From a virus: a stretch of 64,000 nucleotides of DNA. Made by a program: the position numbers and the translations under genes. The notes under the pieces were generated by a model that saw nothing but the letters and a program-made list of their open reading frames with translations, was not told where the DNA came from and ran no database searches. The DNA lies in IMG/VR virus record IMGVR_UViG_3300035670_000020, positions 1-64,000 of that record; one strand, 5' to 3'. Positions 29,292 to 39,103 of the stretch are shown one piece after another. Numbering within the stretch: position 1 is the stretch's first letter; the number at the start of each line of letters is the position of its first letter.

Positions 29292-30956
29292 ATGCCAGAC
29301 TTTTATTATGGGCCAAATAATACTTTTACTTCTCCTTATAAGGTGGAACCCGCGCCCAATATCTCTATACAAACACAATTAGTTTATGGTAACGATACAG
29401 TTATTGGATATTCTTATATCATATCTATTAATGGAACCGCCCTACAACAAGACCAAATTGGAGATATGCGTTTTGTTACAGAAGCTATAGATAATATTAG
29501 AAAGATCTTTGCGCGAAATGGTAGTGATTTAACTATAAGAGACGGTTCCACAAATATGTTAAGGGCAAAAGGCGGAACCCTAAAGTCTATAACATTCGAT
29601 AATAGCTCTAATAACTGGACAAGCACAGCGCCCTATCAAATTCAGATAGAATTCAACGAACTTGAAGTATTAGGAGAAACGTTCGGATGTGCCGCTGGTG
29701 GATTTTTAGATATATCAACAAACACGATTGATCTTATTGATATTGACGACTATAAAATTAAAGACTTTCAAGACGGATGGACTTTTGAAGTTAACGAAGC
29801 CACCCACAACCATCTTTTTGGACACACTCTAGGAATAAACAATTCAGAAATCGCCCTAACATATTCTATATCTGCAACAGGGAAAAACTATTTTACTAAC
29901 GGCAATTTAGCTCCTGCTTGGATGCAAGCTAAGAGGTTTGTACAGGATAGACTATATGATCAGACACGCGATTTATCTAAAGTATTATCACTAGAAGGAA
30001 ATTCTTGTGAATCTACCAAAACTCTTGCAAATTTACACGAAAATACTGCTGGTGAAGGCATACTAACTGGTATAGCATATAACATATACAACGAAACCCT
30101 AACGTGTTCTGCATCAGAAAGTGACGGAACATTTAGTGCCGAATATTCTTGTATCTTAAAAAATGGTACGAGTGGAGATTATCATGCTTCAAATGTTAAG
30201 CATACTGTAAATAAATCTACAGGAACAACATTAACTGGCGCAAAATATACGAATAATATCAGTATTGCTGGAGAAATTACCGGATATTGTGAAGGAGGAA
30301 TTTTGCAAAACGCTGGAGCTTTTCAGTTTCCTAGTACTGGAACTATATTACAAGCAAATTCTACGTCCACTAAATATAGTAATGCTGCGTCATTTTTATC
30401 TCAAATTATTGACGGCGATGATTTAACTAGTGCTTTTAAGACAGATTTAGGTATTACTTATGACGAATTAGAAATTCCTGGTGGAGATTGTGGAGATTCT
30501 ACTCTTAAACCAGTGACATTTAATATAACTCATAATTACATGAATGGTGTAATAACTTATAACGCGGAATATAATACAGATAGAAGTTGTGTTCAGGAAT
30601 TTGCGGACGGAACAGTATTTTCTACATCAATAGACGTAGAGGAACCAGTACCAGTATTAGCTGAATTTATTGTTCCTAATGGAAATTTTATTATACAAGA
30701 CATAGGGACTGTTACTGCCAGAAAAGTAAGCGTAACTTCTCAAGGAAGAAAAAATATGACATATTGTTATGATACAGATTTAGGTGCTTTTATAGAAGAG
30801 ATAGCAACTAGTAGTATTTCTGGCTTATTTCCGTTTTTAGTATTACCAGATGAGGAAATATATACTTTGACAACTAAGAATTTTAATTATAATATCTTAG
30901 ATGGATCGTATACAGTGAATTTGTCATATATTTGTCAGTCAGGATGTCCATTATAA
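29292..30956 (+). CDS. tail protein, paralogue B (distal tail-like)
   Basis: 554 aa, tandem duplicate of the preceding gene with the same ordered motifs ('NDTVIGYSY', 'SNNWTSTAPYQIQIEFNE', 'WTFEVNEATHN', 'YNIYNETLTCS', 'PAWMQAKRFV', 'VLAEFIVPNG'). Start is preceded by AGGAG. The duplication suggests two stacked rings or a heteromeric ring at the tail end. Stop overlaps the next start (TAATG). Confidence 0.6.
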   Translation: MPDFYYGPNNTFTSPYKVEPAPNISIQTQLVYGNDTVIGYSYIISINGTALQQDQIGDMRFVTEAIDNIRKIFARNGSDLTIRDGSTNMLRAKGGTLKSITFDNSSNNWTSTAPYQIQIEFNELEVLGETFGCAAGGFLDISTNTIDLIDIDDYKIKDFQDGWTFEVNEATHNHLFGHTLGINNSEIALTYSISATGKNYFTNGNLAPAWMQAKRFVQDRLYDQTRDLSKVLSLEGNSCESTKTLANLHENTAGEGILTGIAYNIYNETLTCSASESDGTFSAEYSCILKNGTSGDYHASNVKHTVNKSTGTTLTGAKYTNNISIAGEITGYCEGGILQNAGAFQFPSTGTILQANSTSTKYSNAASFLSQIIDGDDLTSAFKTDLGITYDELEIPGGDCGDSTLKPVTFNITHNYMNGVITYNAEYNTDRSCVQEFADGTVFSTSIDVEEPVPVLAEFIVPNGNFIIQDIGTVTARKVSVTSQGRKNMTYCYDTDLGAFIEEIATSSISGLFPFLVLPDEEIYTLTTKNFNYNILDGSYTVNLSYICQSGCPL

Positions 30957-32596
30957 TGGGAACAACAACAGAACTACAGAATGTTTTTGATTCGCCAGGA
31001 GCTTTGAAGTTTTTGGGCGCTTCTGTACTTTCTTTCAATAGCAATCTAGGAATTGGTTCTGGAAGCGAAAGTACTTTAACAGTTGAGTTAGTAGAAGACT
31101 GTGACGAAGGAGACATATTTCAACCTAATATTGGAACTGTGGAGGTTGGATACCCAGTATATTTTGACACAACAACTGTTGGTGCAACTTTTATGTTTGG
31201 GGGTGTTTTAACAAACTGGACAAAAAATCGCTCATCAGGTGGAGATACATTCAGTGCAACAGTAACCGATCCAAGACAGTTATTACAAAATGTAAGTGTT
31301 GTTGTTGATAGTTATCTTGGTAGTCCAGTTAACGGAAATAATAACTATGTTAATGCTTATGCGTATTTTGAGGGCGATGTATTAAATGGTAATTGTGCTG
31401 TTTTTGGTGACTCATTTAGTAATGAAAGAGGAATGCCGTATGGTAAAGTTATAGAAGCATTAACAGCTATTAATCCAACAGTTTATGCTCCTACTGGTTA
31501 TGGATATACAGTTAATTGGGCTTCTTTACCTGGAGGATTACCAGAATACTATAGGGTTGCTGGTCCACAAACTTTACTACAATTAATTCAAGATGTTTGT
31601 GATGCAACAGGTAATATGTTTTATTGTTATCTTATGCCTGGAGATATTATCAACATAGGATTAATTGATCTAAAAGTCGCCCCGACATCTTTTTCTGCTA
31701 TTATTGACGAATTTGATGGATACGCTACTGAACTATCTTATGGACAAGAATTACGCAATGATGTTACTAAAGCAGTTATTTTTGGTGAATATCAACATTA
31801 TTTAACATATATCAATGACTTCAAATTTTATTTTGGTGAAGACCTGGATACTAACACCGGAGAATATTATCCAGTTGTTGGAGAAAATGGAACAAATAAT
31901 CTTTTTTGGATTAATAAGAAAATCACTGATCTAAACAGTCAACTTATAGTTCCTTTTGCAAATGATGGGCCTTATGAGTTCTGTGAGCTAGAGCTTTTAG
32001 CTGCACAAGCTGGTAGAGAAATGTGGATGATGTATACTTTTTGTAATAATGCTGTTAACGGAGCTAATGAGTTTAGCGATTTAGTTAAAACTAGATATAC
32101 TGATAATTCAGAAAACATTAAGACTTTATTAAATAATCTTGTTGCTGCATATGATGCCACTCCAGATCCAGAGAAAAAAACATCGCTTGCTAAAAATTTT
32201 ATTACTAGAATAAGGTCAGCTAGAGAAGCAAATGTATTACAACTAACTCAGGAAGATCAACATGATTTAGATACTATATATAATTTTGTATTAAATCTAG
32301 CAAATACATATTACGGAAAACAGTTTTTATGTCCCTTAAATGAAAAAATTTGTGGTTATTTTGGTGACGATTTTCAAGAAAAAATATTCTCTAGTGTTCC
32401 TACGAGTGCTGGTGGTTGGGTTGAGCAGAATGAGCCGTTGATAGGTTTAAGTGATCCAGATTTAGGTTTATTTAGATCAGACGATAATAGAGTTACGTCT
32501 TTTGCTTTATTTACTTTGGATGGAACAACTGAAGGAGATTCTGGCACTGATGATACTAGCGATGCTAGTCCTGGAGAAATGGGAGAGGGAGAATAA
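30956..32596 (+). CDS. baseplate hub-like tail protein
   Basis: 546 aa from the ATG at 30956, which overlaps the previous stop. An upstream in-frame ATG at 30932 would lie inside the previous gene. Features include 'FGGVLTNWTKNRSSGG', 'VTDPRQLLQNVSVVVDSYLG' and 'QLIQDVCDATGNMFYCYLMP', resembling hub proteins (gp27/gp44-like) that form the tail tip. The acidic C-terminus may be flexible. No lysozyme domain is visible. Assignment from motif style and gene order. Confidence 0.55.
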   Translation: MGTTTELQNVFDSPGALKFLGASVLSFNSNLGIGSGSESTLTVELVEDCDEGDIFQPNIGTVEVGYPVYFDTTTVGATFMFGGVLTNWTKNRSSGGDTFSATVTDPRQLLQNVSVVVDSYLGSPVNGNNNYVNAYAYFEGDVLNGNCAVFGDSFSNERGMPYGKVIEALTAINPTVYAPTGYGYTVNWASLPGGLPEYYRVAGPQTLLQLIQDVCDATGNMFYCYLMPGDIINIGLIDLKVAPTSFSAIIDEFDGYATELSYGQELRNDVTKAVIFGEYQHYLTYINDFKFYFGEDLDTNTGEYYPVVGENGTNNLFWINKKITDLNSQLIVPFANDGPYEFCELELLAAQAGREMWMMYTFCNNAVNGANEFSDLVKTRYTDNSENIKTLLNNLVAAYDATPDPEKKTSLAKNFITRIRSAREANVLQLTQEDQHDLDTIYNFVLNLANTYYGKQFLCPLNEKICGYFGDDFQEKIFSSVPTSAGGWVEQNEPLIGLSDPDLGLFRSDDNRVTSFALFTLDGTTEGDSGTDDTSDASPGEMGEGE

Positions 32597-35253
32597 TGCC
32601 AGATATTCAAGTACAATGCGGTAAATTTGATCTGAATAGTGTGTCCATGGATGATGTTATCTCAACACAATCTAAAACATGGATTAAAGCAGATGTTGAA
32701 GAAAAGATTATATTTTATGATGGTGGTGATGGAATTAGACCACATGTAGTTATTAAATTGGGTGGTCCTATTGGTGTTGGTTTTTGTGAAGATACCAAAG
32801 AACTAAATAGATCATTAGCTATGCTTTTTGCTGCTTTTTATGGTAATGATCCCGTTAGCTCTCCTGGGGGCGGAGGAGGAAGATCTCCATCAGTTTTTGT
32901 TAATCAATCAATACCAGCAGGTCTTACAACAGCTTTACGCCAGGCCGGATCAGCGATAGATAAAAATAACATCAACGTTTTGGGATTTAAAACGCCTCCA
33001 TTAGTGCCCACAGAAGCTGTAGTTGCTATGAAAAGCAATGTTAGGGTTTATGGGCCTTATGCTTCTTCTAATTTTAATGTACAGGGTGGTGGTGTTAGTA
33101 TAGAAACTAATCCTGATCTTTGTCCTTGGGTATTGGGTTCCTATGCAAATATGCATGCTATGGGTAATACATTAGTTAATAGTAAGGCTGCTGGGTTATT
33201 AAAGGCAGAAAATGGTAGTGCTACAGTTCCTGGCTTACCTATGTTATTTACTCGTTTAGGAGATCAGCTTGGAGGTACTGGACCTAATGTTAGTAATGTA
33301 AGTTTTAGTTTTGGTAGTAATGGTATTTCTACTACTTATCAATTTAGTACATTTACTCCAAAATTTGGGTCATTAGCCAATAGTCAAATGGATAAACTCA
33401 AGAGTGTTGCCAAAAATCGCCAAGAACAACTTAAGTTTTTAAGAACACAAGCAATACATCAAAATAGAATAGAAAGACAGATACGCCGAAGAAACGAATT
33501 AAACGGAGGAAATAATGGAAATGGAGCTAGGGGAGAGAACCCACACAATAAACCTACTCCACACGGCATAATAATTGGAGAAATGCTTAAATTTTCTGAT
33601 ACTAGTGATCCAGATTTAACTAAAGTTATTACAGACACAGTAGATGAAACTAAGACTATGATGATAGATGACTACGAAACAAGAGCATTTATGAGCTTTG
33701 ACGGTCTTTTTGGTCCTGTGTCTATTAACGGGGACGGCGAGTTACCAAAATTTATCATAGCCTATACAGCAAATCATCAAAGCTCCCCAATTCAAGCACA
33801 GCCACCATTTGATTTAGGATACTGCAATACTACCGCTGCTCCAACTACACACCCACAAAATAATGTAATAGTGAATAATTCAGGACTAAATCCATTACAA
33901 GATGGTCACGTTATAGATGTTGTGGGGCGCGAAACATCTGTGCCAGGTTCCGGTATTAACACAAGTTGTTATGATCCAGGAGATCCGTCGAGATACAGCG
34001 CAGACTATAGATTCCTTGGATTAAGAGGACCACTTGTTCTTCATGCTTGGGGATATGATGTTGACGGAAAGCCTGTTCCTAACTATATCGATACTGAGGA
34101 AGATGCAACAGATGGAGTTTTTAAAGGACAAGGCAATTATGCCGAATCAGAGGGACTCAAGGATCAATTTTTAGACAACTGGTTACAAAAACCAAAAACA
34201 TGGCCTGTTGGTCCTGTTGATTTGAGATGGGATAGAGAGCGAGGAGTATGGGTTGCTCCTCAACCATTTAAAATTGTTACTGCTAGAGTGATATCAGAAG
34301 TAGCGGCTTATGGTGCTGGTGTCGGGGCTATTATTAATGATGGCATAAAACGATACGGAAGAAAACTATACAATAACGATGGCGAACCAGTAGAAGAACA
34401 AGATGTTTGTTATACTGATACCAACGATGCTCCTGGAACAGTATGGATTTTAGTAAATGTAGGAGGATGTCCTCCAGATAGCAGTAGCAGTAGCAGTAGT
34501 AGCAGTAGTGGGGATTCTGATACTATAAGTGTTGTTACTAGTCTTGACTCATTAACTGTATCTGGTACAACCATAACACTGGGATATACAAAGAGATCAA
34601 TTACAGTCCTATCTTTAGGAGCAACAACTACTGATTCTTTAGTTATTGAAGGAGATAGTTGTGCTAGTAGTAGTTCAAGTTCAAGTGGTGGAAGTTCTAG
34701 TAGTAGCGATAGTAGCAGTAGCAGTAGTAGTAGTAGTAGTGCGCCGGTTGGAGCATGTTGTATAGGCGGAGTATGTTATGATCCATATACAGAAGCAGAT
34801 TGTATTGCGAACGAGGGAGTTTGGATGGGGGCTGACACAACATGTGACCCAGATCCTTGTGCTAGTAGTTCGAGCAGTAGTTCAAGTTCTAGCTCCAGTG
34901 AAGAGCCATCTAGCTCAAGTAGTGCTTCTCCTTCTGAGACTCCTATTATACGTTTAGTTGATAGAATAGGTAATAGATATCATAAGAATGCTATGGTATA
35001 TGCTTATTATGATACATATACGCACGAATACGTAGTTTTAGAAGCAACTCATAATAATACGATGGCTTATGGATATCTATATACAAATAGCTCTGCATAT
35101 ATTGAAGGATGTAGTAGTGATGTTGAAAATATTATAGGCGACACTATTGAGTTTTCTAATCCTCTTGGACTAGATGTACCAACTACAGAACAAATAGAAA
35201 ATGGATGTTATGCTTATGTTATTTTGTCTAAGATGAATATTGCTGTTGTTTAA
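32596..35253 (+). CDS. tail tip/fibre protein with poly-Ser linkers and GACC Cys-rich module
   Basis: 885 aa. Residues 1-~620 are a large structural region that includes a Gly-rich loop, a basic helix 'NRIERQIRRRNELNGG' and 'RGPLVLHAWGYDVDGKPVPN'. Then come poly-Ser, a repeat domain of the type 'VVTSLDSLTV...KRSITVL' homologous to repeats in 1993-3705, a second poly-Ser block, the planctomycete-style Cys module (GACC...DC...G.W.G....C.P.PC), more poly-Ser, and a C-terminal ~100-aa globular domain. Last gene of the rightward virion block; it ends 2 bp from the convergent leftward gene. Probably the central tip or receptor-contacting fibre (inference). Confidence 0.6.
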   Translation: MPDIQVQCGKFDLNSVSMDDVISTQSKTWIKADVEEKIIFYDGGDGIRPHVVIKLGGPIGVGFCEDTKELNRSLAMLFAAFYGNDPVSSPGGGGGRSPSVFVNQSIPAGLTTALRQAGSAIDKNNINVLGFKTPPLVPTEAVVAMKSNVRVYGPYASSNFNVQGGGVSIETNPDLCPWVLGSYANMHAMGNTLVNSKAAGLLKAENGSATVPGLPMLFTRLGDQLGGTGPNVSNVSFSFGSNGISTTYQFSTFTPKFGSLANSQMDKLKSVAKNRQEQLKFLRTQAIHQNRIERQIRRRNELNGGNNGNGARGENPHNKPTPHGIIIGEMLKFSDTSDPDLTKVITDTVDETKTMMIDDYETRAFMSFDGLFGPVSINGDGELPKFIIAYTANHQSSPIQAQPPFDLGYCNTTAAPTTHPQNNVIVNNSGLNPLQDGHVIDVVGRETSVPGSGINTSCYDPGDPSRYSADYRFLGLRGPLVLHAWGYDVDGKPVPNYIDTEEDATDGVFKGQGNYAESEGLKDQFLDNWLQKPKTWPVGPVDLRWDRERGVWVAPQPFKIVTARVISEVAAYGAGVGAIINDGIKRYGRKLYNNDGEPVEEQDVCYTDTNDAPGTVWILVNVGGCPPDSSSSSSSSSSGDSDTISVVTSLDSLTVSGTTITLGYTKRSITVLSLGATTTDSLVIEGDSCASSSSSSSGGSSSSSDSSSSSSSSSSAPVGACCIGGVCYDPYTEADCIANEGVWMGADTTCDPDPCASSSSSSSSSSSSEEPSSSSSASPSETPIIRLVDRIGNRYHKNAMVYAYYDTYTHEYVVLEATHNNTMAYGYLYTNSSAYIEGCSSDVENIIGDTIEFSNPLGLDVPTTEQIENGCYAYVILSKMNIAVV
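34480..34930 (+). repeat. three poly-Ser coding tracts
   Basis: AGT/AGC/TCA-rich runs at about 34480-34511, 34664-34740 and 34862-34931 encode poly-Ser linkers flanking a beta-type repeat domain and a Cys-rich module. The mixed Ser codons argue that the amino-acid composition, not merely a DNA repeat, is maintained. Confidence 0.9.
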
Positions 35254-35255
35254 GA

Positions 35256-36032
35256 TTATTTGCCTTCTTCAATCATAGCTTTTTTGCTTCTCATCGCGTG
35301 TACTATATCAGGATTAATCGATTTTCTTTTTCCTGTCATATATTCTTCAAATATCCAAGGTTTACCATCTGGTAATTTGTCTTTAAAAGATCCAATCCAT
35401 TCACTGGCCCAATAATCTAAATATTGGGTATGAAAACGGCTTGTATAGTTTTTGCTAAATAAATGAGCAAATACAGATACAGCAACCTCTTCTGGTAAAT
35501 TTAATCCTTTATTTTTTTGAAAATCTTTGAATAATAATGCTGTATTTTTTGCATGATCTATAAAATCTCTTTTACACATCCAAAAACCACCATTACTATT
35601 ATATATAGTTTTTTGATTAACTCCAAATTCTCTATAAAGGTTAACCATATCACTATTTTTAATTCCCCACCAATCACCCCTCTTAGTTTCTAAAGAATTT
35701 ATTGGGGATTCTAGAAAAGAATGCCAAGGATCGTCACCAATAATATCTTTAAATTCGATACTAGGTTTTCTTACAAAATAATGATCACTATCAATAAAAA
35801 CAAATAAATCATAATTATATTTAGCTAATTTTTCTAAATAATAAAACTTCCAATATTGTTTAAAGTCTAGCTCTATAGATTTATCTAAATTATACGATAT
35901 GCAGTTTTTTAGTTGCTTATCTGAAAAAATCATTATATCTATATCTATATCATTATTTCTTATAGAGTTAATTAAAGATTGTAGCATATAGGAGTAATCA
36001 CCCCAGGCCACAGACCATATTAAAGTTTTCAT
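35256..36032 (-). CDS. GT8-like glycosyltransferase
   Basis: 258 aa. GT-A motifs: N-terminal 'MKTLIWSVAWGDYSYMLQSL', DSD metal motif (D81, D83) in 'FIDSDHYFV', acceptor-region 'NSNGGFWMCKRDFIDHA'. Last gene of the leftward glycosylation operon; its start overlaps the upstream stop by 4 bp. Donor and acceptor unknown. Confidence 0.7.
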   Translation of the reverse strand: MKTLIWSVAWGDYSYMLQSLINSIRNNDIDIDIMIFSDKQLKNCISYNLDKSIELDFKQYWKFYYLEKLAKYNYDLFVFIDSDHYFVRKPSIEFKDIIGDDPWHSFLESPINSLETKRGDWWGIKNSDMVNLYREFGVNQKTIYNSNGGFWMCKRDFIDHAKNTALLFKDFQKNKGLNLPEEVAVSVFAHLFSKNYTSRFHTQYLDYWASEWIGSFKDKLPDGKPWIFEEYMTGKRKSINPDIVHAMRSKKAMIEEGK

Positions 36033-37063
36033 TGAGTCTCCACAAAATTTAGTAGTGAGTTAAATTTATTAATAGCAGTTTCCTTATCGCACCATACTTC
36101 TTTCGTGCAATAACTAGCACATCGCCCCATTTTATTTCTAAATCTATAATCTGATAAATCCGACATTATATCTTGTAGCTCTTCTAGATTATTCCACAAA
36201 AATCCAGTTCTTTTATCCCATATCATATTTGGGAAATTCCATATATTTGGTGCCACAACAGGACATCCTGTTAACTGGGCCTCAATAATAGCTCTACTTT
36301 GATTCTCTATAAACTTATGATTACAGTTATATAGAAATATGTCTATTGATTGTAGAAATTCTCTGGTGTCTTTTGCATTAGGTTTTAAAAATTCCCATCT
36401 ATCATCAAATTTATACCATGAATATTTATTAGTAAGCTTTTCATCCCAACCCATTATTTTAAATTCTGAGTTTGTTTTGGCGCAAGATGATTCGTAGAAT
36501 ATTGGAAAATTTTCCGAGAACTTCATAGTGTCGTTTCTACTAACTTTTCCACAAACCATAGTTCTTTCTGGTCTATTCATATGTGGCCAAGAATCAGCGT
36601 CAAAATAGTTTTCTAATATAAATGTTTTTTGTTCTGGGTTAATTTGTTGTATTTTAGGATTTAAAATGCTTTTATGGAACTCAGAAGTAAACAAACAGCA
36701 ATCCACTTTGTTTTCTGCTATAGAACTTAACTCCTCTCCACTAGTCCACATCATATCATTGGACCATAAAAATTTAAGCCCAGAGTCTTTTATAAAGTTT
36801 ATTCTATTTTTTTCTTTAAATAGTCGAAAATTACAGTTTGCATAAGCATAACCCTCCAAGTTTTTAGGTAAATCTTCTAAAGAACAGTACTTTATTCCAT
36901 GTAAGTCTAAAAATTCAGTATTACGCTTTTCTTTTAGCCTAAAATCATCGTTTGGAATACAGGTTATACTAAAATTATTTTTCAGTAATATCAGAAGCTC
37001 TTTGAGCCTGGTATCTGCTCCGCCTAAATCAGAAATCCATTGAAAAATGTATATATTATTCAT
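36029..37063 (-). CDS. GT4-family (GT-B fold) glycosyltransferase
   Basis: 344 aa. The C-terminal Rossmann domain carries the E-x7-E type signature around residues 253-261 in 'FIENQSRAIIEAQLTGCPVV', typical of GT4 retaining transferases. The N-terminal 'WISDLGGADTRLKELLILL' is the usual Gly-rich acceptor/donor loop. It overlaps neighbours on both sides by a few bases, so it is part of one operon. Confidence 0.75.
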   Translation of the reverse strand: MNNIYIFQWISDLGGADTRLKELLILLKNNFSITCIPNDDFRLKEKRNTEFLDLHGIKYCSLEDLPKNLEGYAYANCNFRLFKEKNRINFIKDSGLKFLWSNDMMWTSGEELSSIAENKVDCCLFTSEFHKSILNPKIQQINPEQKTFILENYFDADSWPHMNRPERTMVCGKVSRNDTMKFSENFPIFYESSCAKTNSEFKIMGWDEKLTNKYSWYKFDDRWEFLKPNAKDTREFLQSIDIFLYNCNHKFIENQSRAIIEAQLTGCPVVAPNIWNFPNMIWDKRTGFLWNNLEELQDIMSDLSDYRFRNKMGRCASYCTKEVWCDKETAINKFNSLLNFVETQ

Positions 37064-37703
37064 ATAGATTATTTTTAAATAAGATATCTATTTGAGAAAG
37101 ATCGTCATAATGATTACCAGGAACTATATTTGCGTAATGACAGTTCCAAATATCTATCATCTGAAAATCAATACTATCTAAAAAAACTAAAAGATCTTTA
37201 ATTAATGGAGCATTTAGATTATAATTAGTAATGGATGATTCAACCAGTAAATATTTAGCATTTTTAACTATATCAATACCCCCTTTTATAATATCTATTT
37301 CAGATCCTTGAGTATCTAATTTTATAAAATCAAAATTTTTATATCCTAATAAATTTGTTAAAGTATTTGTTTGTATATGATTTATAATAACATTTTCTGG
37401 ACTATAAAAACTAGTATTCTCTAAATACAAACTTGCTCCACTTGGAATTTTTTCTATTTTATTAGTATAATAAATAGTATTTTTTATACTATCTGATAAT
37501 GTACTAATATAGTAATTATTGCTTCTTTTTTTTAGTTCTGGTTCACACACACTATTAGCTTCTATCATTGTTATTTCAGATTTCGGCCAAATTTGTTTAA
37601 CTATATCAAAAAAATGGCCGACACAAGCCCCTATATCTAGTATATTTTTAGGATAAAAGTTATGATTTTTTTTTAGATGCTGAATTCTTTGTAGCCAAAG
37701 CAT
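37056..37703 (-). CDS. FkbM-family methyltransferase
   Basis: 215 aa. SAM motif 'NILDIGACVGHFFDIV' (residues 20-35), 'MIEANSVC' and the FkbM core 'FDFIKLDTQGSEIDIIKGG' (about 123-141). Second FkbM enzyme in the window, sharing only family motifs with the one at 6490. Embedded between glycosyltransferases, so sugar O-methylation is the likely role. Confidence 0.85.
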   Translation of the reverse strand: MLWLQRIQHLKKNHNFYPKNILDIGACVGHFFDIVKQIWPKSEITMIEANSVCEPELKKRSNNYYISTLSDSIKNTIYYTNKIEKIPSGASLYLENTSFYSPENVIINHIQTNTLTNLLGYKNFDFIKLDTQGSEIDIIKGGIDIVKNAKYLLVESSITNYNLNAPLIKDLLVFLDSIDFQMIDIWNCHYANIVPGNHYDDLSQIDILFKNNLYE

Positions 37704-37705
37704 AG

Positions 37706-39103
37706 TTAACCCCTTACTGGTATATTTAGTTTTCTCATAAAGTCTCGTTTTCTTTGATGTTTGTCATTTCCTTGACAGTGTAATATGTATGGTTGACTAG
37801 ACTTATTATTAAAAAATAATCTATTGTCAATAATATCAAAATATTTATCAGGAATATTATGAGTAGAAACAGATAATAGTCCTTTTTCATCAATAACTAT
37901 ATATTGATTTAATTCTGTAGAAAATAAACATAACTGATAATAGGTTTGATCATTAGGAGAACCCCACCCAATCGTCTTATATTCTTCAAAATTATTATAC
38001 AAAAATAATACGTGATCAAATAATCTGTTAACAAAATCTTTTCTAATAGCTATTACTCCAGAGTTTAAATATCTATTTATAGATTTTGAAGTATATAATC
38101 CATTTAATTGTTTAATAGGATAACATTCTGACTCACCAGAAAAAATAATAGGCCTATTAAATGAGTTAAGAATATCTAAAATTTCTACTTCATTAAAGTT
38201 TCTTAATATTAAAGAGTCATTAGAGTCTAAAACTATAACCCAATCATAATTATTTTCATTAATTTTTAAAAATTCATAAACTTTTTCTATTTTAGCATGG
38301 ATATAGTGCTTCATACATTCTCCTCTACCCAAATAATTGATATTCCAATTAGTGTTTATTTCCATTGAAGCCTCTAAATCTCTTATTATTTCATTACTGT
38401 TAGAAAATGCTGGCGATACTACTATTATTTTTTTGAATTCTTTTTGACGTATCATATATTCCTCTTTTACTAGTTTAATTGGATGTTTTATGTTGCCGTT
38501 TGAGTTACAGTTTTGAAATGGCTGAATGCTATTTTTGTCAACTGATTTAATGTTGGCCCCAATTATATTGGCGCATGTAGATAGTCTTAATTCATTCATT
38601 TGATTACGCCATAAATTATTTTCTTTTTTCATATATTCTAAACTACTTAATAAAACATCACCTTGTATCAAAATACCACAAAACGGAGTAATTCCAAGTA
38701 ATTTAGTTTTATATTTGCGATACAGTTCTGTATTTTTTTTAGCGTGATTAAACCATTGCCATGATTGGTTAGATTGCTCTGTATGTATTTGTGTTCCAGA
38801 AATATCATCATTCCACACTTTTTCAAAATATTTATCAACAGATTCTAAACACAGAGTATCCCAATCAAACCAACAATATCTTTTAGCTTTGATAAAATTA
38901 TTACTTTCTATCCAATTATATATCATAGTATCATTATACATCCACATATTATCATAGTTCCAAAGATTAGATTTTGGCGAAGATTCTGGTGTTAATGGAA
39001 CTATTTTATAGTGAGGATTATGTTTTTCAAACATCTTCAAATGATAATTAGTGACTGTATCATCTTTATGATGCAGAAATAAAATAACACATTCTTCAAT
39101 CAT
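37706..39103 (-). CDS. two-domain glycosyltransferase (GT-A plus PLOD/GT25-like)
   Basis: 465 aa. The N-terminal domain (1-215) carries 'CWFDWDTL' (D80, D82) and 'NELRLSTCANIIGANI', which relates it to the proteins encoded at 39100 and 40955. The C-terminal domain (225-465) resembles procollagen galactosyl/glucosyltransferase-type GT domains: 'VIVLDSNDSLIL' (D293, D296), 'IIFSGESECYP', 'RYLNSGVIAIR', 'NDQTYYQL' and 'ILHCQGNDKHQ'. A fusion of two GTs could add two sugars in sequence. PLOD/GT25 enzymes glycosylate hydroxylysine or act in LPS synthesis; the acceptor here is unknown. Confidence 0.75.
   Translation of the reverse strand: MIEECVILFLHHKDDTVTNYHLKMFEKHNPHYKIVPLTPESSPKSNLWNYDNMWMYNDTMIYNWIESNNFIKAKRYCWFDWDTLCLESVDKYFEKVWNDDISGTQIHTEQSNQSWQWFNHAKKNTELYRKYKTKLLGITPFCGILIQGDVLLSSLEYMKKENNLWRNQMNELRLSTCANIIGANIKSVDKNSIQPFQNCNSNGNIKHPIKLVKEEYMIRQKEFKKIIVVSPAFSNSNEIIRDLEASMEINTNWNINYLGRGECMKHYIHAKIEKVYEFLKINENNYDWVIVLDSNDSLILRNFNEVEILDILNSFNRPIIFSGESECYPIKQLNGLYTSKSINRYLNSGVIAIRKDFVNRLFDHVLFLYNNFEEYKTIGWGSPNDQTYYQLCLFSTELNQYIVIDEKGLLSVSTHNIPDKYFDIIDNRLFFNNKSSQPYILHCQGNDKHQRKRDFMRKLNIPVRG

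Noticed and set aside
1-35253. Host planctomycete chromosomal locus rather than phage
   Set aside because: Planctomycete-like modules are embedded in a continuous tail gene cluster with tape measure, hub and terminators, next to a full phage replication module.
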